Source: Novosphingobium sp. SG707 (GTDB lineage Bacteria > Pseudomonadota > Alphaproteobacteria > Sphingomonadales > Sphingomonadaceae). From it: a stretch of 64,000 bases of DNA. The translations under genes were made by a program, and so were the position numbers. A model generated the notes under the pieces. It ran no database searches. It had not been told where the DNA came from and saw only the letters and a list, made by a program, of their open reading frames with translations. Position 1 is the stretch's first letter. Every line of letters begins with the position of its first letter. The DNA lies in assembly GCF_012275515.1 (NCBI RefSeq), contig NZ_JAAZQL010000002.1:186001-250000 (forward strand), given 5' to 3'. Below, piece after piece: positions 47,671 to 55,727 of the stretch.

Positions 47671-48314
47671 TCCGCTGTAGTGGCCTCGTAAAGAGCTATT
47701 CGGCTGGGCACAGGCGCAAGATCGTGCTGGGCGGGGTGGATCTGGAAATCGGGCGAGGGCAGAAACTGGGCCTGCTGGGGCGCAATGGCGCGGGCAAGAC
47801 CACGCTGATCAAGCTGATCGGCGGGGTGGAATTGCCCAATGCCGGGCGGATCGAGCGCAAGATGACGGTGTCATGGCCGCTGGGCTTTGGCGGCGGGTTT
47901 CAGGGCAGCCTGACCGGCTATGACAATGCCCGCTTCATCGCGCGCATCTATGGCCGCAACTATCGAGATATTCAGGATTTCATCGAGGATTTTACCGAGC
48001 TTGGGCGGCAATTGGCGATGCCGGTCAAAACCTATTCCTCGGGGATGCGCGCACGCCTTGCCTTTGCGCTCAGCCTGGCGATCGAATTCGACTGCTATCT
48101 GATCGATGAGGTCATCATGGTGGGCGACCAGAATTTTCAGCGCAAATGCCACGAGGAAATCTTTGTCAAACGGGCCGACCGCGCGCTGATCCTGGCATCG
48201 CACAGCGTTGATTTCATCCGCCAATATTGCGACATGGCGCTGTTGATCGACAAGGGCGAGGCCAGCGTCAAAGGCGATATTGACGAGGCCATCGCGCTTT
48301 ATTCCAATCTGTGA
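47667..48314 (+). CDS. kpsT: Capsule polysaccharide ABC transporter ATPase KpsT
   Basis: 215 residues. Walker A GRNGAGKTT near 43, an unusual signature YSSGMRARLAFALS near 126 (typical of KpsT rather than LSGGQ), Walker B YLIDEVIMVGD near 147, and H-loop ASHS near 175. It has the short form without a carbohydrate-binding C-terminus, so it is not the Wzt type. It powers KpsM. ATG 47667 overlaps the kpsM stop. The next gene converges with only 6 bases between stops. Confidence 0.94.
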   Translation: MIRCSGLVKSYSAGHRRKIVLGGVDLEIGRGQKLGLLGRNGAGKTTLIKLIGGVELPNAGRIERKMTVSWPLGFGGGFQGSLTGYDNARFIARIYGRNYRDIQDFIEDFTELGRQLAMPVKTYSSGMRARLAFALSLAIEFDCYLIDEVIMVGDQNFQRKCHEEIFVKRADRALILASHSVDFIRQYCDMALLIDKGEASVKGDIDEAIALYSNL

Positions 48315-48320
48315 TCGGGG

Positions 48321-50090
48321 CTATAGCGCGATGCGATAGGTTTCCGATGTGGGGTCCAGTGCGGGATGGTGCAGGGGGTCGGCATAGGTGGCCGTGCCCC
48401 ACCGCTCCTGCAACAGCGCCAATTCGCGCTGATAGCGCTCGACCTGTGTGGCATGGGTGTCGCGCGCGCGGCTTTTGCTCTCATGGTGGACCAGCACCGC
48501 GCGCGGTTCATAGATATTGTGATAGCCCGCCGCCTGCAATTTCAGGCACAGATCAACATCGTTGAAGGCGACGGCAAAACCATCCTCGTCCAACCCGCCC
48601 ACCTGACGGAACAGCGCCTTGCTTACCAGCATGCAGGCCCCCGTTACCGCCGAGACGCGATGCGGCACATGCGCGCGGGCGAAATAGCCCGGTTCGGCAT
48701 TGGGCTGAAACCGATGGGCATGGCCCGCCGCCTTGCCCAGCCCGATCACCACGCCGGCATGTTGAATCGTGCCGTCGGGATAGAGCAACTTGGCCCCCAC
48801 CGCGCCAACGCCGGGACGCACCACCTGGCGCACCATTGTCGAGAGCCAGTTTTCATCTGTGATCTCAATATCATTATTGAGCAGGCAGAGATATTCGCCC
48901 CGCGCCTCGCGCGCGCCCAGATTGTTGAGCGCGGACCAGTTGAAGGGCCTGTCGTCCCGGATCACCCGCACGCGCGGATTGCCCGAGACGCGGGCAAAAT
49001 AATCCAGCGTTTCGGCCTCGACGCTGCCATTGTCGATGATCAGGATCTCGATATTGCGGTATCGCGTGGCGTTCAGCACCCCGGTCACGCATTTGCGCAA
49101 AAGCCGGACATGGTCGCGCGTGGGGATGATGATGGAAACCAGCGGCTGCATCTCCGGCATCGGCCAATCGACCGCCACGGTGCCATGGGCGCCGATCCGC
49201 GTCGATGCGCCCATGGGCGCGACATGATGCGCGACCGCAGCCGCTCTGGCGGCCAGAGCATCGGGATCATTCGCCCCGGCATTCTGGCGATGGGCAATCA
49301 CGCGGGGCACATGGACGACCTCGGTCTGGGCCGTCATGTGGATCAGCATGGCATAAAGCCCTGCCGCCGAGAGCGCCGGATGGATCGGCGGCATCGCCAG
49401 CGCATCCTCGCGCCGGATCAGACAGGCCCCCGACAGGTAATCATGCGCCAGAAACAGATCGGGGTTCCATCGCGGCTTGAACCACGGATGGCTGCGCAAT
49501 CCCTTGCGGTTGATCCGATCCTCGTCGCCATAGAACACGCCTGCTTCGGGATTGGCCGCCACCGCCCGCGCCAGATGATAGAGCGCATCGGGCGCCAGCA
49601 GCGTATCGGCGCCCAGCGGCAGGATGTAATCGCCTGTTGCGCATTCAATGCCCTGAATCAATGCCTTGGCCGGATTATCCGTCCTCCCGGGCACCAGCGT
49701 CAGGCGCGGCACCACCGGCGGGCGGGTCGGCATCGCCGCACGCGATTGGGCCAGCACCATTTCCCATTCGCCATAGGTCTGCACCTCCAGCGAGGCGAGG
49801 CGGCGTTCGACATCGGCGCTTGTTTCGCCCGGCGCCTGATACAGGATGACCGACAGGCGCGGGCGCACCGGCCACTCGGGCCAGTCCTGCGCGGCCTTGG
49901 CCACCATTTCCGGGCGCCGTTCGACCAGGGCGATCCAGTCGCGATAGGCATTGGGTCCTTGTTTCAGACAGGCGCGCAATCTGTTTCGCGCGCGCGCTTT
50001 TCTGCCGGTCAGACGCCAATAAAGCGCTTCTGCAGCAAGTTTTGGCCTACGCAGGGCCGTGTGAAACAAGATCCTGTAAAAATTCACCAT
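48321..50090 (-). CDS. Tandem GT2-family glycosyltransferase
   Basis: 589 residues with two GT-A domains. The first (about 95-300) contains PRLSVILYQAPGE and GDYILPLGADTLLAPD, and then FYGDEDRI. The second (about 310-560) contains VSIIIPTRDHVRLLRKC, IDNGSVEAETL, LLNNDIEI, TGACMLVSKALF and FNDVDLCLKL. Such double GT2 proteins add several sugars to surface polysaccharides. ATG 50090 overlaps the stop of the next gene upstream (50084-51079) by 7 bases, which supports the start and shows coupling. It is intact, unlike its neighbours at 44.4-46.9 and 51 kb. Confidence 0.88.
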   Translation of the reverse strand: MVNFYRILFHTALRRPKLAAEALYWRLTGRKARARNRLRACLKQGPNAYRDWIALVERRPEMVAKAAQDWPEWPVRPRLSVILYQAPGETSADVERRLASLEVQTYGEWEMVLAQSRAAMPTRPPVVPRLTLVPGRTDNPAKALIQGIECATGDYILPLGADTLLAPDALYHLARAVAANPEAGVFYGDEDRINRKGLRSHPWFKPRWNPDLFLAHDYLSGACLIRREDALAMPPIHPALSAAGLYAMLIHMTAQTEVVHVPRVIAHRQNAGANDPDALAARAAAVAHHVAPMGASTRIGAHGTVAVDWPMPEMQPLVSIIIPTRDHVRLLRKCVTGVLNATRYRNIEILIIDNGSVEAETLDYFARVSGNPRVRVIRDDRPFNWSALNNLGAREARGEYLCLLNNDIEITDENWLSTMVRQVVRPGVGAVGAKLLYPDGTIQHAGVVIGLGKAAGHAHRFQPNAEPGYFARAHVPHRVSAVTGACMLVSKALFRQVGGLDEDGFAVAFNDVDLCLKLQAAGYHNIYEPRAVLVHHESKSRARDTHATQVERYQRELALLQERWGTATYADPLHHPALDPTSETYRIAL

Positions 50091-51079
50091 TGCTCTATGG
50101 GTAAAATCCTTATCCACATCTCTTGTTGCACTGCAAAAGGATGGACGCAAGGCTGGCTTTTGCTAAAACTTGGCCTCATCCATTGCAATTCATCGCGCCG
50201 ATGGATGCATTGGGCGATGATTTCGCCCCAATCCTCCGGTCGGTCGGGCGCCAACAGCACGCCTTCGCGCCCCTGCGCCGGGGGCCAGCCCTGCGGATAC
50301 AGGGCCACCGCGCCCAGAATCGCATGTTCGGTCAACTTGCTGGCCGAACGCGCGCGGTCAAAGGCGGTTTGCGCCAGCGGATAAAGCGCCAGATGAAATC
50401 TGTTGCACGCCATCCAGCGTTGGTATTCGGGCCATGTCATCGGCTCGATCCGCCGGGCGCGGGCGTGGCGTTCCAGTCCTTCGTCGATGGTGCGCGGCGA
50501 AAAATAGGTAAAGGTTACAGGCTCATGCCGGTCCAGCATGTCGCGCATGATGGGGGCTATGGCCATCAGGGCGCCGCGATGGCTGGCGCTGCCCAACTGG
50601 ACGATCTGCAAGGGCGCGCCGCGCAACAGCGGGGCGAAATGCGCGCTATCGGCCGCCGCCTGTCGCCACACGGGATCGATCCGCGCAACCGGCCCGGCCC
50701 GTTCCTGCGCCAGCCGCTGCGCCAGCATATCCGAGGCCGCCAGCACAATATCGGCCCGCGCCAGCAGATCGCGGTGAAACTGCCGCTCGAACCGGGCCAG
50801 CCGCGCGCGATAGCCATCGGGCAGCAGCGGACACACCGCGCCCGCCGCCACATCATCGTCGATCACATAGATCATTGGCCCGCGCCAATCGAGCGCCGCG
50901 CGCATCACATCGGGCGTATCACGGCGGATCAGCACAAAGGTATCGCCCGCGATAAAAGCATTGGCCCCCGCCGCCCGGATCGGGTTTTTGCGCGCGCGCC
51001 GGCGCAGGCCAAAACGCGGCCGTACCCATGACGCCATGGTGTTGAGAAAATAGAGGTCGGTGGAAGGCAGGCGGTTCAC
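50084..51079 (-). CDS. GT-B-like putative glycosyltransferase
   Basis: 331 residues. I see no exact family motif, but the layout suggests a GT-B fold: an N-terminal Rossmann-like half (FVLIRRDTPDVMRAALDW, MIYVIDDDV), a central RADIVLAASDMLAQRLA typical of glycosyltransferase family 1, and a C-terminal half with LQIVQLGSASHRG and a KLTEHAILGAVALYPQG donor-site-like segment. GTG 51079 is chosen because it forms a GTGA overlap with the probable kpsC stop; ATG 51109 is an alternative. It is coupled to the double GT2 downstream. Role in capsule synthesis is inferred. Confidence 0.7.
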   Translation of the reverse strand: MNRLPSTDLYFLNTMASWVRPRFGLRRRARKNPIRAAGANAFIAGDTFVLIRRDTPDVMRAALDWRGPMIYVIDDDVAAGAVCPLLPDGYRARLARFERQFHRDLLARADIVLAASDMLAQRLAQERAGPVARIDPVWRQAAADSAHFAPLLRGAPLQIVQLGSASHRGALMAIAPIMRDMLDRHEPVTFTYFSPRTIDEGLERHARARRIEPMTWPEYQRWMACNRFHLALYPLAQTAFDRARSASKLTEHAILGAVALYPQGWPPAQGREGVLLAPDRPEDWGEIIAQCIHRRDELQWMRPSFSKSQPCVHPFAVQQEMWIRILPIEQW

Positions 51080-51984
51080 AGCCCCATCGGGCGCGCTGTT
51101 TGCGGGCATAATCAATCGCCCGCTCAACCGGCCAGACCGCCCCGCCGCAGGGATCGACGTAGCGCGCCGCCTCGATCATCGCGGCATGGACCAGATCCTC
51201 AATGGCCGCCGCGCGCCGCCGCGCCGGGGCGGGCATGGCGTCCCGAGTCAGGCCCCATCCGGCGTAAAAAGGCATCCCGAAACAATGCACCGCCCGCCCA
51301 TGCATCAAGGCCTCAAACCCGATCAACGAGGTGACCGTATAGACCGCCGAAGCGCCCCGGATCAGCCGGACGGGATGGCATCCATCATCGATGACCCGGA
51401 TGCGTGGATGGTCCAACGCCGCCCTTCTCAGCCAACCCGTCTTGCGATGGGTGCGCACATCGGGATGAACTTTGACCAGCACATCGTGGTCGGGCCAGTC
51501 CTGCAGCGCGGATTGCAGCATGGCGGCAAAACACGGCCCATCGCCCAGCCCCATCGTTACCGACAGATCGCCATGGCATTGATCGGAAACCAGAATATAG
51601 CGGTCGGGCAGAGGGCTGTCATATTCGCGCGCATGGTTATATTTGGACAGGCCGTTGCCCCGCCACAAAGCGATCAGCGCGCGCGCTGCGGGCCTGATCC
51701 GGCGCGGCTCCGCGTGCGGTGGTGGCCTCGATCCAGCTGGGGCGCGAGGCATCGTAATAGCAGCCCAGATCATCGACGATCAACGAGAGCGGCGGATCAT
51801 CGCGCCCTACCGAGCGCAGAAAACCGTCCTCCAGCAAGGCGAAGGGGCGCCGCAGCCATTGCGGCGCCATTTCCGCCCGCCGCCCCGAAGGCTTGCGCCC
51901 CCATCCCACCATGGCGCGACCATGATCGGCCAGAAAGGCATCGAGATGGGAAATGCGGCCAATCGCAAGATTGGTGGCGGTCAT
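51076..51984 (-). pseudogene. kpsC: KpsC-like (single-module) capsule Kdo transferase, frameshifted
   Basis: Family role: KpsC adds beta-Kdo to the lipid to start the capsule linker. N-terminal part from about ATG 51984: MVGWGRKPSGRRAE, FALLEDGFLRSVG, PLSLIVDDLGCYYDASRPSW. It then shifts frame; the rest has RALIALWRGNGLSKYN, LVKVHPDV and FYAGWGLTRD. The break lies near a GCGCGCGC tract (51677-51684). A second shift near 51080-51095 is likely, because the frame that ends at TGA 51076 would give the normal stop, while the current frame runs on to 50919 over the next gene. Even repaired it has about 300 residues, half the usual two-module KpsC. Its start overlaps the divergent export gene. Confidence 0.8.
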
Positions 51985-53062
51985 GCCCATGATGCTGGGC
52001 GCCTGCGCGACCCTGCCGGTCAGCGGGCCTACAGGGCGCCAGGTGATGGCGCCGCAGGCCGGGCCGAATTTTCGCATTGTCGCGGTGGATTCGCTGGCCG
52101 CCTTGCCGGTGGCCCCGGTTCTGAGCGGTCCGGCGGCGGGGGAGGATGATGGCGCGGCCGCGCCCACCGACATGATCGGGCCGGGCGATATGCTCGATAT
52201 CCAGATCTATGAGGCGGGCGTCAGCCTGTTTGCGAGCACGCGCCCCATCGCGGCGGCGGGCGGCAATGGCGCGGCGCAGGCCGAGCGCCTGCCCGCGATG
52301 CGCGTGGATGACAAAGGGCAGATTTTTGTGCCCTTTGTCGGGCGGATGCGCGCGGGCGGGCTGACGTCGACGCAACTGGCCCATGCGATCCGGGCCGAAT
52401 TGAAGGATCTGTCGCAAAATCCGCAGGTGGTGGTGGGCATCGCCCAATCGGTGACCAACAGCGTCATTCTGGGCGGTGAAGTGGCGCGGCCCGGTCGGCT
52501 GGTGCTGACCACGAACCGGGAAACCCTGTCCGAGGTGATCGCTCTGTCGGGGGGCTATCGGGGGGAGGCCAAGGATCTGGCGGTGCAGGTAACGCGCGGG
52601 GCGCAATTGCGCGAATTCCGTTTGGCCGATGCCGTGCAGGGCGCGGCGCGCGACTGGCGCATCCGCCCCGGCGATCAGATCGAACTGATCAAAAAACCGC
52701 AGACCTTTGCCGTGCTGGGCGCGGCGGGGCGGGTGGAGCAACTGCCCTTTGCCGCCCCTTCGGTCAGTTTGGCCGAGGCGCTGTCGGCGGCGGGAGGGCC
52801 GAACCCCAATCTTGGCGATGCCAAGGCGGTGTTCATCTTCCGCTTTGACGCAGGGGACGCGCCCACCGTCTATCACATCAACATGATGAACCCCGGCAGC
52901 GTCTTTCTGGCCCAGCGCTTTGCCATGCGCGACAAGGACGTGCTCTATATCGGCAATGCCGCCGCCAATCAGCCGGGCAAGTTGATCCAGTTGGTCAGCC
53001 AGTTGTTCAGCCCGATCATTGCTGTGCAGGGGGCTTTGGTGAACACCGGGGTGGTGAGGTAG
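51953..53062 (+). CDS. kpsD: Outer-membrane polysaccharide export lipoprotein (KpsD/CtrA/Wza-type)
   Basis: 369 residues. A short lipoprotein signal ends at LGAC (Cys at 17). The polysaccharide export domain begins IGPGDMLDIQIYEAGVSLF near residue 72, followed by VDDKGQIFVPFVGR. SLBB-like repeats follow (VILGGEVARPGRLVL; FAVLGAAGRVEQLPF). It forms the outer-membrane exit for capsule and partners with the KpsE-like protein. ATG 51953 follows GAGATGGGAA; the alternative ATGs at 51983 and 51989 would destroy the signal. The gene is head-to-head with kpsC and intact. Confidence 0.9.
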   Translation: MRPIARLVAVMPMMLGACATLPVSGPTGRQVMAPQAGPNFRIVAVDSLAALPVAPVLSGPAAGEDDGAAAPTDMIGPGDMLDIQIYEAGVSLFASTRPIAAAGGNGAAQAERLPAMRVDDKGQIFVPFVGRMRAGGLTSTQLAHAIRAELKDLSQNPQVVVGIAQSVTNSVILGGEVARPGRLVLTTNRETLSEVIALSGGYRGEAKDLAVQVTRGAQLREFRLADAVQGAARDWRIRPGDQIELIKKPQTFAVLGAAGRVEQLPFAAPSVSLAEALSAAGGPNPNLGDAKAVFIFRFDAGDAPTVYHINMMNPGSVFLAQRFAMRDKDVLYIGNAAANQPGKLIQLVSQLFSPIIAVQGALVNTGVVR

Positions 53063-53097
53063 GGCGTTGGGTTTGCGGGGGTTGGGGTTTTGTATTT

Positions 53098-53152
53098 TGC
53101 CTCCGGCGGGCAAAGGGCGGGTGCCCTTTGCAATCCCGGTACTGTCGGCGTT
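53098..53152. repeat. Palindromic repeat, copy 3 left arm
   Basis: TGCCTCCGGCGGGCAAAGGG starts at 53098; module A stem is GCAAAGGGC-GGGT-GCCCTTTGC, followed by AATCCCGGTACTGTC. Modules B and C are absent. It lies 35 bases after the kpsD stop and faces the right arm at 53791-53832 across an AT-rich insert. Confidence 0.85.
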
Positions 53153-53262
53153 GTGCGAGATCGGCTGCGCTGCGCGGCGGGGATCGGTCGGCTAAGTTAG
53201 GGGGCAGGCATGCCCCTTGGCTGCGCTACGTCACAAAGATGATAGCCGAAATCGAGACCCGA

Positions 53263-53595
53263 TCATCTAATCGCATAAATCATCGATATCAAATATACGA
53301 TATAATACGCGAAAAACACAGCGAACAAAGTGAGTGGACTGACATTATTGTCGCACAAATATGCGACTTTACCCAGTAAGATTAACGATGCAATCAAGGT
53401 GATGAGCAGCGCGATAACTTTATACCGAGTAATGTATGGTGTTGATTGATACGCCATCATGGCTGCCATTACTGAAGAGAAAGCCGTCCATACGATGTGA
53501 TTTTCGGCAAGTTTTGCAGATAATAAAACCGAATTTGCTGCAATCAATAAAATCCAAAGGACCGATGTTAGGCGAAACTGCTTAAGGTTGGGCAT
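53263..53595 (-). CDS. Small AT-rich membrane protein, unknown
   Basis: 110 residues with four hydrophobic helices (VLWILLIAANSVLLSA; FSSVMAAMMAYQS; VIALLITLIASLILLG; LTLFAVFFAYYIVYLIS). GC content is about 40%, far below the capsule genes on both sides, which implies foreign origin. ATG 53595 or GTG 53604 may start it; no convincing ribosome site is visible. It lies between inverted arms of the palindromic repeat. No homologous family is recognised. The hydrophobic pattern supports a real gene. Confidence 0.6.
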   Translation of the reverse strand: MPNLKQFRLTSVLWILLIAANSVLLSAKLAENHIVWTAFSSVMAAMMAYQSTPYITRYKVIALLITLIASLILLGKVAYLCDNNVSPLTLFAVFFAYYIVYLISMIYAIR

Positions 53596-53790
53596 GTTAT
53601 CCACAATTTATACCAGACCTATTGGATAGATTGCATGCCATCCACGACCATGATCGGTTTAGATAGCACCTTGCGTTATTTCCGCAATCGGGTCGCATCC
53701 GGAACGTCTCTTATCTTCCCGCGAAACGGCATCACTAGAAGCCTCGCCTCCAAACTCCCCGTCTCCCACAAACCACAGTGTGGATAATAT
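53596..53790. other. Non-coding part of repeat-bounded insert
   Basis: 195 bases of intermediate composition upstream of the small membrane protein, with no supported gene. It contains TATAAAT in the direction of that gene (minus strand, near 53608-53614), a possible -10. Confidence 0.4.
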
Positions 53791-53832
53791 CGGGATCGTT
53801 AAGGGCCCCCGCCCTTAACCCGCCGGAGGCAA
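53791..53832. repeat. Palindromic repeat, copy 3 right arm
   Basis: CGGGATC is followed by stem GTTAAGGGC-CCCC-GCCCTTAAC (53798-53819) and CCGCCGGAGGCA. Compared with GCAAAGGG/CCCTTTGC in other copies, two stem positions changed on both sides, keeping the pairing. It ends 9 bases before the kpsS stop. Confidence 0.85.
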
Positions 53833-53840
53833 AGCAAACC

Positions 53841-55208
53841 TCACCCCACCAACCGCTCCACCGCATTGGCGATCAGGATTCGCGTGGCCGATTCGCTAGC
53901 CAGTCCGCCGCGCACAAGGCAATGGCGGTGCAGCACGCTGCAGAAAGCGCCATAGAGCGCTTCCTCGGGCGGCATGGGGGTGGCCCAGAATTGCGCCAGC
54001 GGTTGCTCGTCGGTGATGCCGGGAATGGCATAGACCGCGCGGCCCAGCGCCTTGACCGGGATGCCGCCTGCCAAGGCAAAGGTAGCCGAGGTGGAATTGA
54101 CCACGACCATCGCCCGCGCGCCCTGCGCCAGCGTGTTCAAATCGCCGCCCGCCAGATGGATCAGCCGATCACCCAGCCCCAGCGCCCGCGCCCGGTCGCG
54201 CACATAGGCCCCCCATCCGCCCAGCGTGGCATCGAGCGGGTGCTCCTTGATGACAAGGCTGGTTTCGTGCGGGGCGTGGGCGGCAAAGCTGGCCAGCACA
54301 TAATCGGCGGCCTGACGCATCGAGGAAAAGGGGGAGTGAACGCGGATCTGGTAATCGGATGAGAGTTGCAGCGGAAAGAGAAAATAGCTGCGCCCTTCCA
54401 GTCGCTCCAACGTCACTTCTGCCTTGGCCGCTTGACGCCCAAGCGTCAGATATTTGGCGATCCAGCCCAGCCCCTCCATGACGATCGAGCCGGGCCGATG
54501 CGAGCGATAGAAGGGATAGCGCAGCGCCACCGCGCCCAGCAGCATATGGCCGAAATAGCCCCATGTGTCGCGCACCCGCCGTCCCAGCGAAGCGCCGATG
54601 GGCGGCATGGGCGCGGGGCCGGGCAATCCGCGCGCGGCGGCCAATATGTCCTGCGGTCTGCGCGGCAAGGGGGAGTGACCATTGACACCTTCGCGCTCCA
54701 GCGTCAGCCAATTCGGACGGATATAGCCTTCCTCGAACACATGGACCCGCACACCGTTCAGGCGCGCCATCTGATGGGCCGTCATATGCATTGGCCTGCA
54801 ATCGCCGAAGAGCACCAGATCGGTTATACCGCTGCGGCGCAAATAGCGGTCGATGAACAGCGGCCAGCCTTCCTGGGTGCCGCGATAAGGGGAGGCGCGA
54901 TGCGTGCCGGAACGATCGGTGATCGCGCCGGGCCAGTCATGCTCGTCGCCGCCGTTCAGATTGATGCGGCGCACTTCCTGACCCTTCTGAGCAAGAGTTT
55001 GGGCCAGTTGAAAAAAGAAGGGGCCGGGAGGTCCTTGCAAAAACAGGAAGCGCCGGACCGGAGCGGGCATGGGCAGGACCGGGCGCGCCCATCTGATCTC
55101 CGCCGGTAGGGGCGTCGGCTGCAGCCCCGGCGCCGCTCCGCGCCAAGAGGCAGTATCGGGTCCGGCCGGGGCGATGAGGCGGAAGACGCCGAGATCCTGC
55201 ATGGGCAT
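53841..55208 (-). CDS. kpsS: KpsS-like capsule polysaccharide beta-Kdo transferase
   Basis: 455 residues. KpsS starts the poly-Kdo linker by adding the first Kdo to lyso-phosphatidylglycerol; KpsC extends it. Visible family motifs: RRFLFLQGPPGPFFFQLA near residue 52, VRRINLNGGDE near 79, DLVLFGDCRPMH near 132, VFEEGYIRPNWLTLE near 157, and HPLD with NSTSATFALAGGIPVKALG in the C-terminal half. ATG 55208 (or ATG 55202) starts it. Intact, in contrast to kpsC. It converges on kpsD across the repeat-bounded insert. Confidence 0.9.
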   Translation of the reverse strand: MPMQDLGVFRLIAPAGPDTASWRGAAPGLQPTPLPAEIRWARPVLPMPAPVRRFLFLQGPPGPFFFQLAQTLAQKGQEVRRINLNGGDEHDWPGAITDRSGTHRASPYRGTQEGWPLFIDRYLRRSGITDLVLFGDCRPMHMTAHQMARLNGVRVHVFEEGYIRPNWLTLEREGVNGHSPLPRRPQDILAAARGLPGPAPMPPIGASLGRRVRDTWGYFGHMLLGAVALRYPFYRSHRPGSIVMEGLGWIAKYLTLGRQAAKAEVTLERLEGRSYFLFPLQLSSDYQIRVHSPFSSMRQAADYVLASFAAHAPHETSLVIKEHPLDATLGGWGAYVRDRARALGLGDRLIHLAGGDLNTLAQGARAMVVVNSTSATFALAGGIPVKALGRAVYAIPGITDEQPLAQFWATPMPPEEALYGAFCSVLHRHCLVRGGLASESATRILIANAVERLVG

Positions 55209-55727
55209 CCCATTGTGAACAGTAGTTAATGAGAAGAGAATTATAAGCCGTTATTTTCATGGGCTCTGGATCTGCAAATTAGGCTGAATACCTAGTGCTT
55301 TCCATTAGTAACTCCTCCGTATTGGAACTAATGGGAGCGAAGGTGCGGTTTAGGTGTTCCACAATGAATCGGTGCCAAATTGGATTGTAGTGTAAAAAAT
55401 AATAACCGCCGATGGGCGGGCGCTGAGGCTTGGCTTAGGCAATATCCCGATGCTGCCCGCGAACTGACGCTACGCTTGCGGACTGAATGAAGAGCCCTGT
55501 TGCGATTGTCTCAGCGCCTATACATCTGAACAGTCCAGCGATTAGGCAGAAATGGTCGGTCCCGCGTCTTCGCATGAAAACACGCCCGCCGGTGCAAAAA
55601 TCTCTTCGGTTTTGTGGCGCTGTGCGAAATGCAATAAATTGGGAACATCATCAATATGGGTGGATTTACGCGCTTTGGTGTGGCACTCGCCATGCCAATT
55701 CTCTTGATTCAGCGGTGGAAGGGCAAC
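55209..55727. promoter_or_regulatory. Divergent region kpsS / manC with inverted repeat
   Basis: 519 bases without a supported gene, lower in GC than the flanks. CCATTAGT (55302-55309) faces ACTAATGG (55327-55334), a possible operator or hairpin. AT-rich stretches near 55395 and 55625 may hold promoters for kpsS and manC. Exact promoters are not assigned. Confidence 0.4.

Noticed and set aside
53063..53840. Classical insertion sequence at 53 kb
   Set aside because: No transposase is encoded between the arms; the enclosed gene is a small membrane protein.
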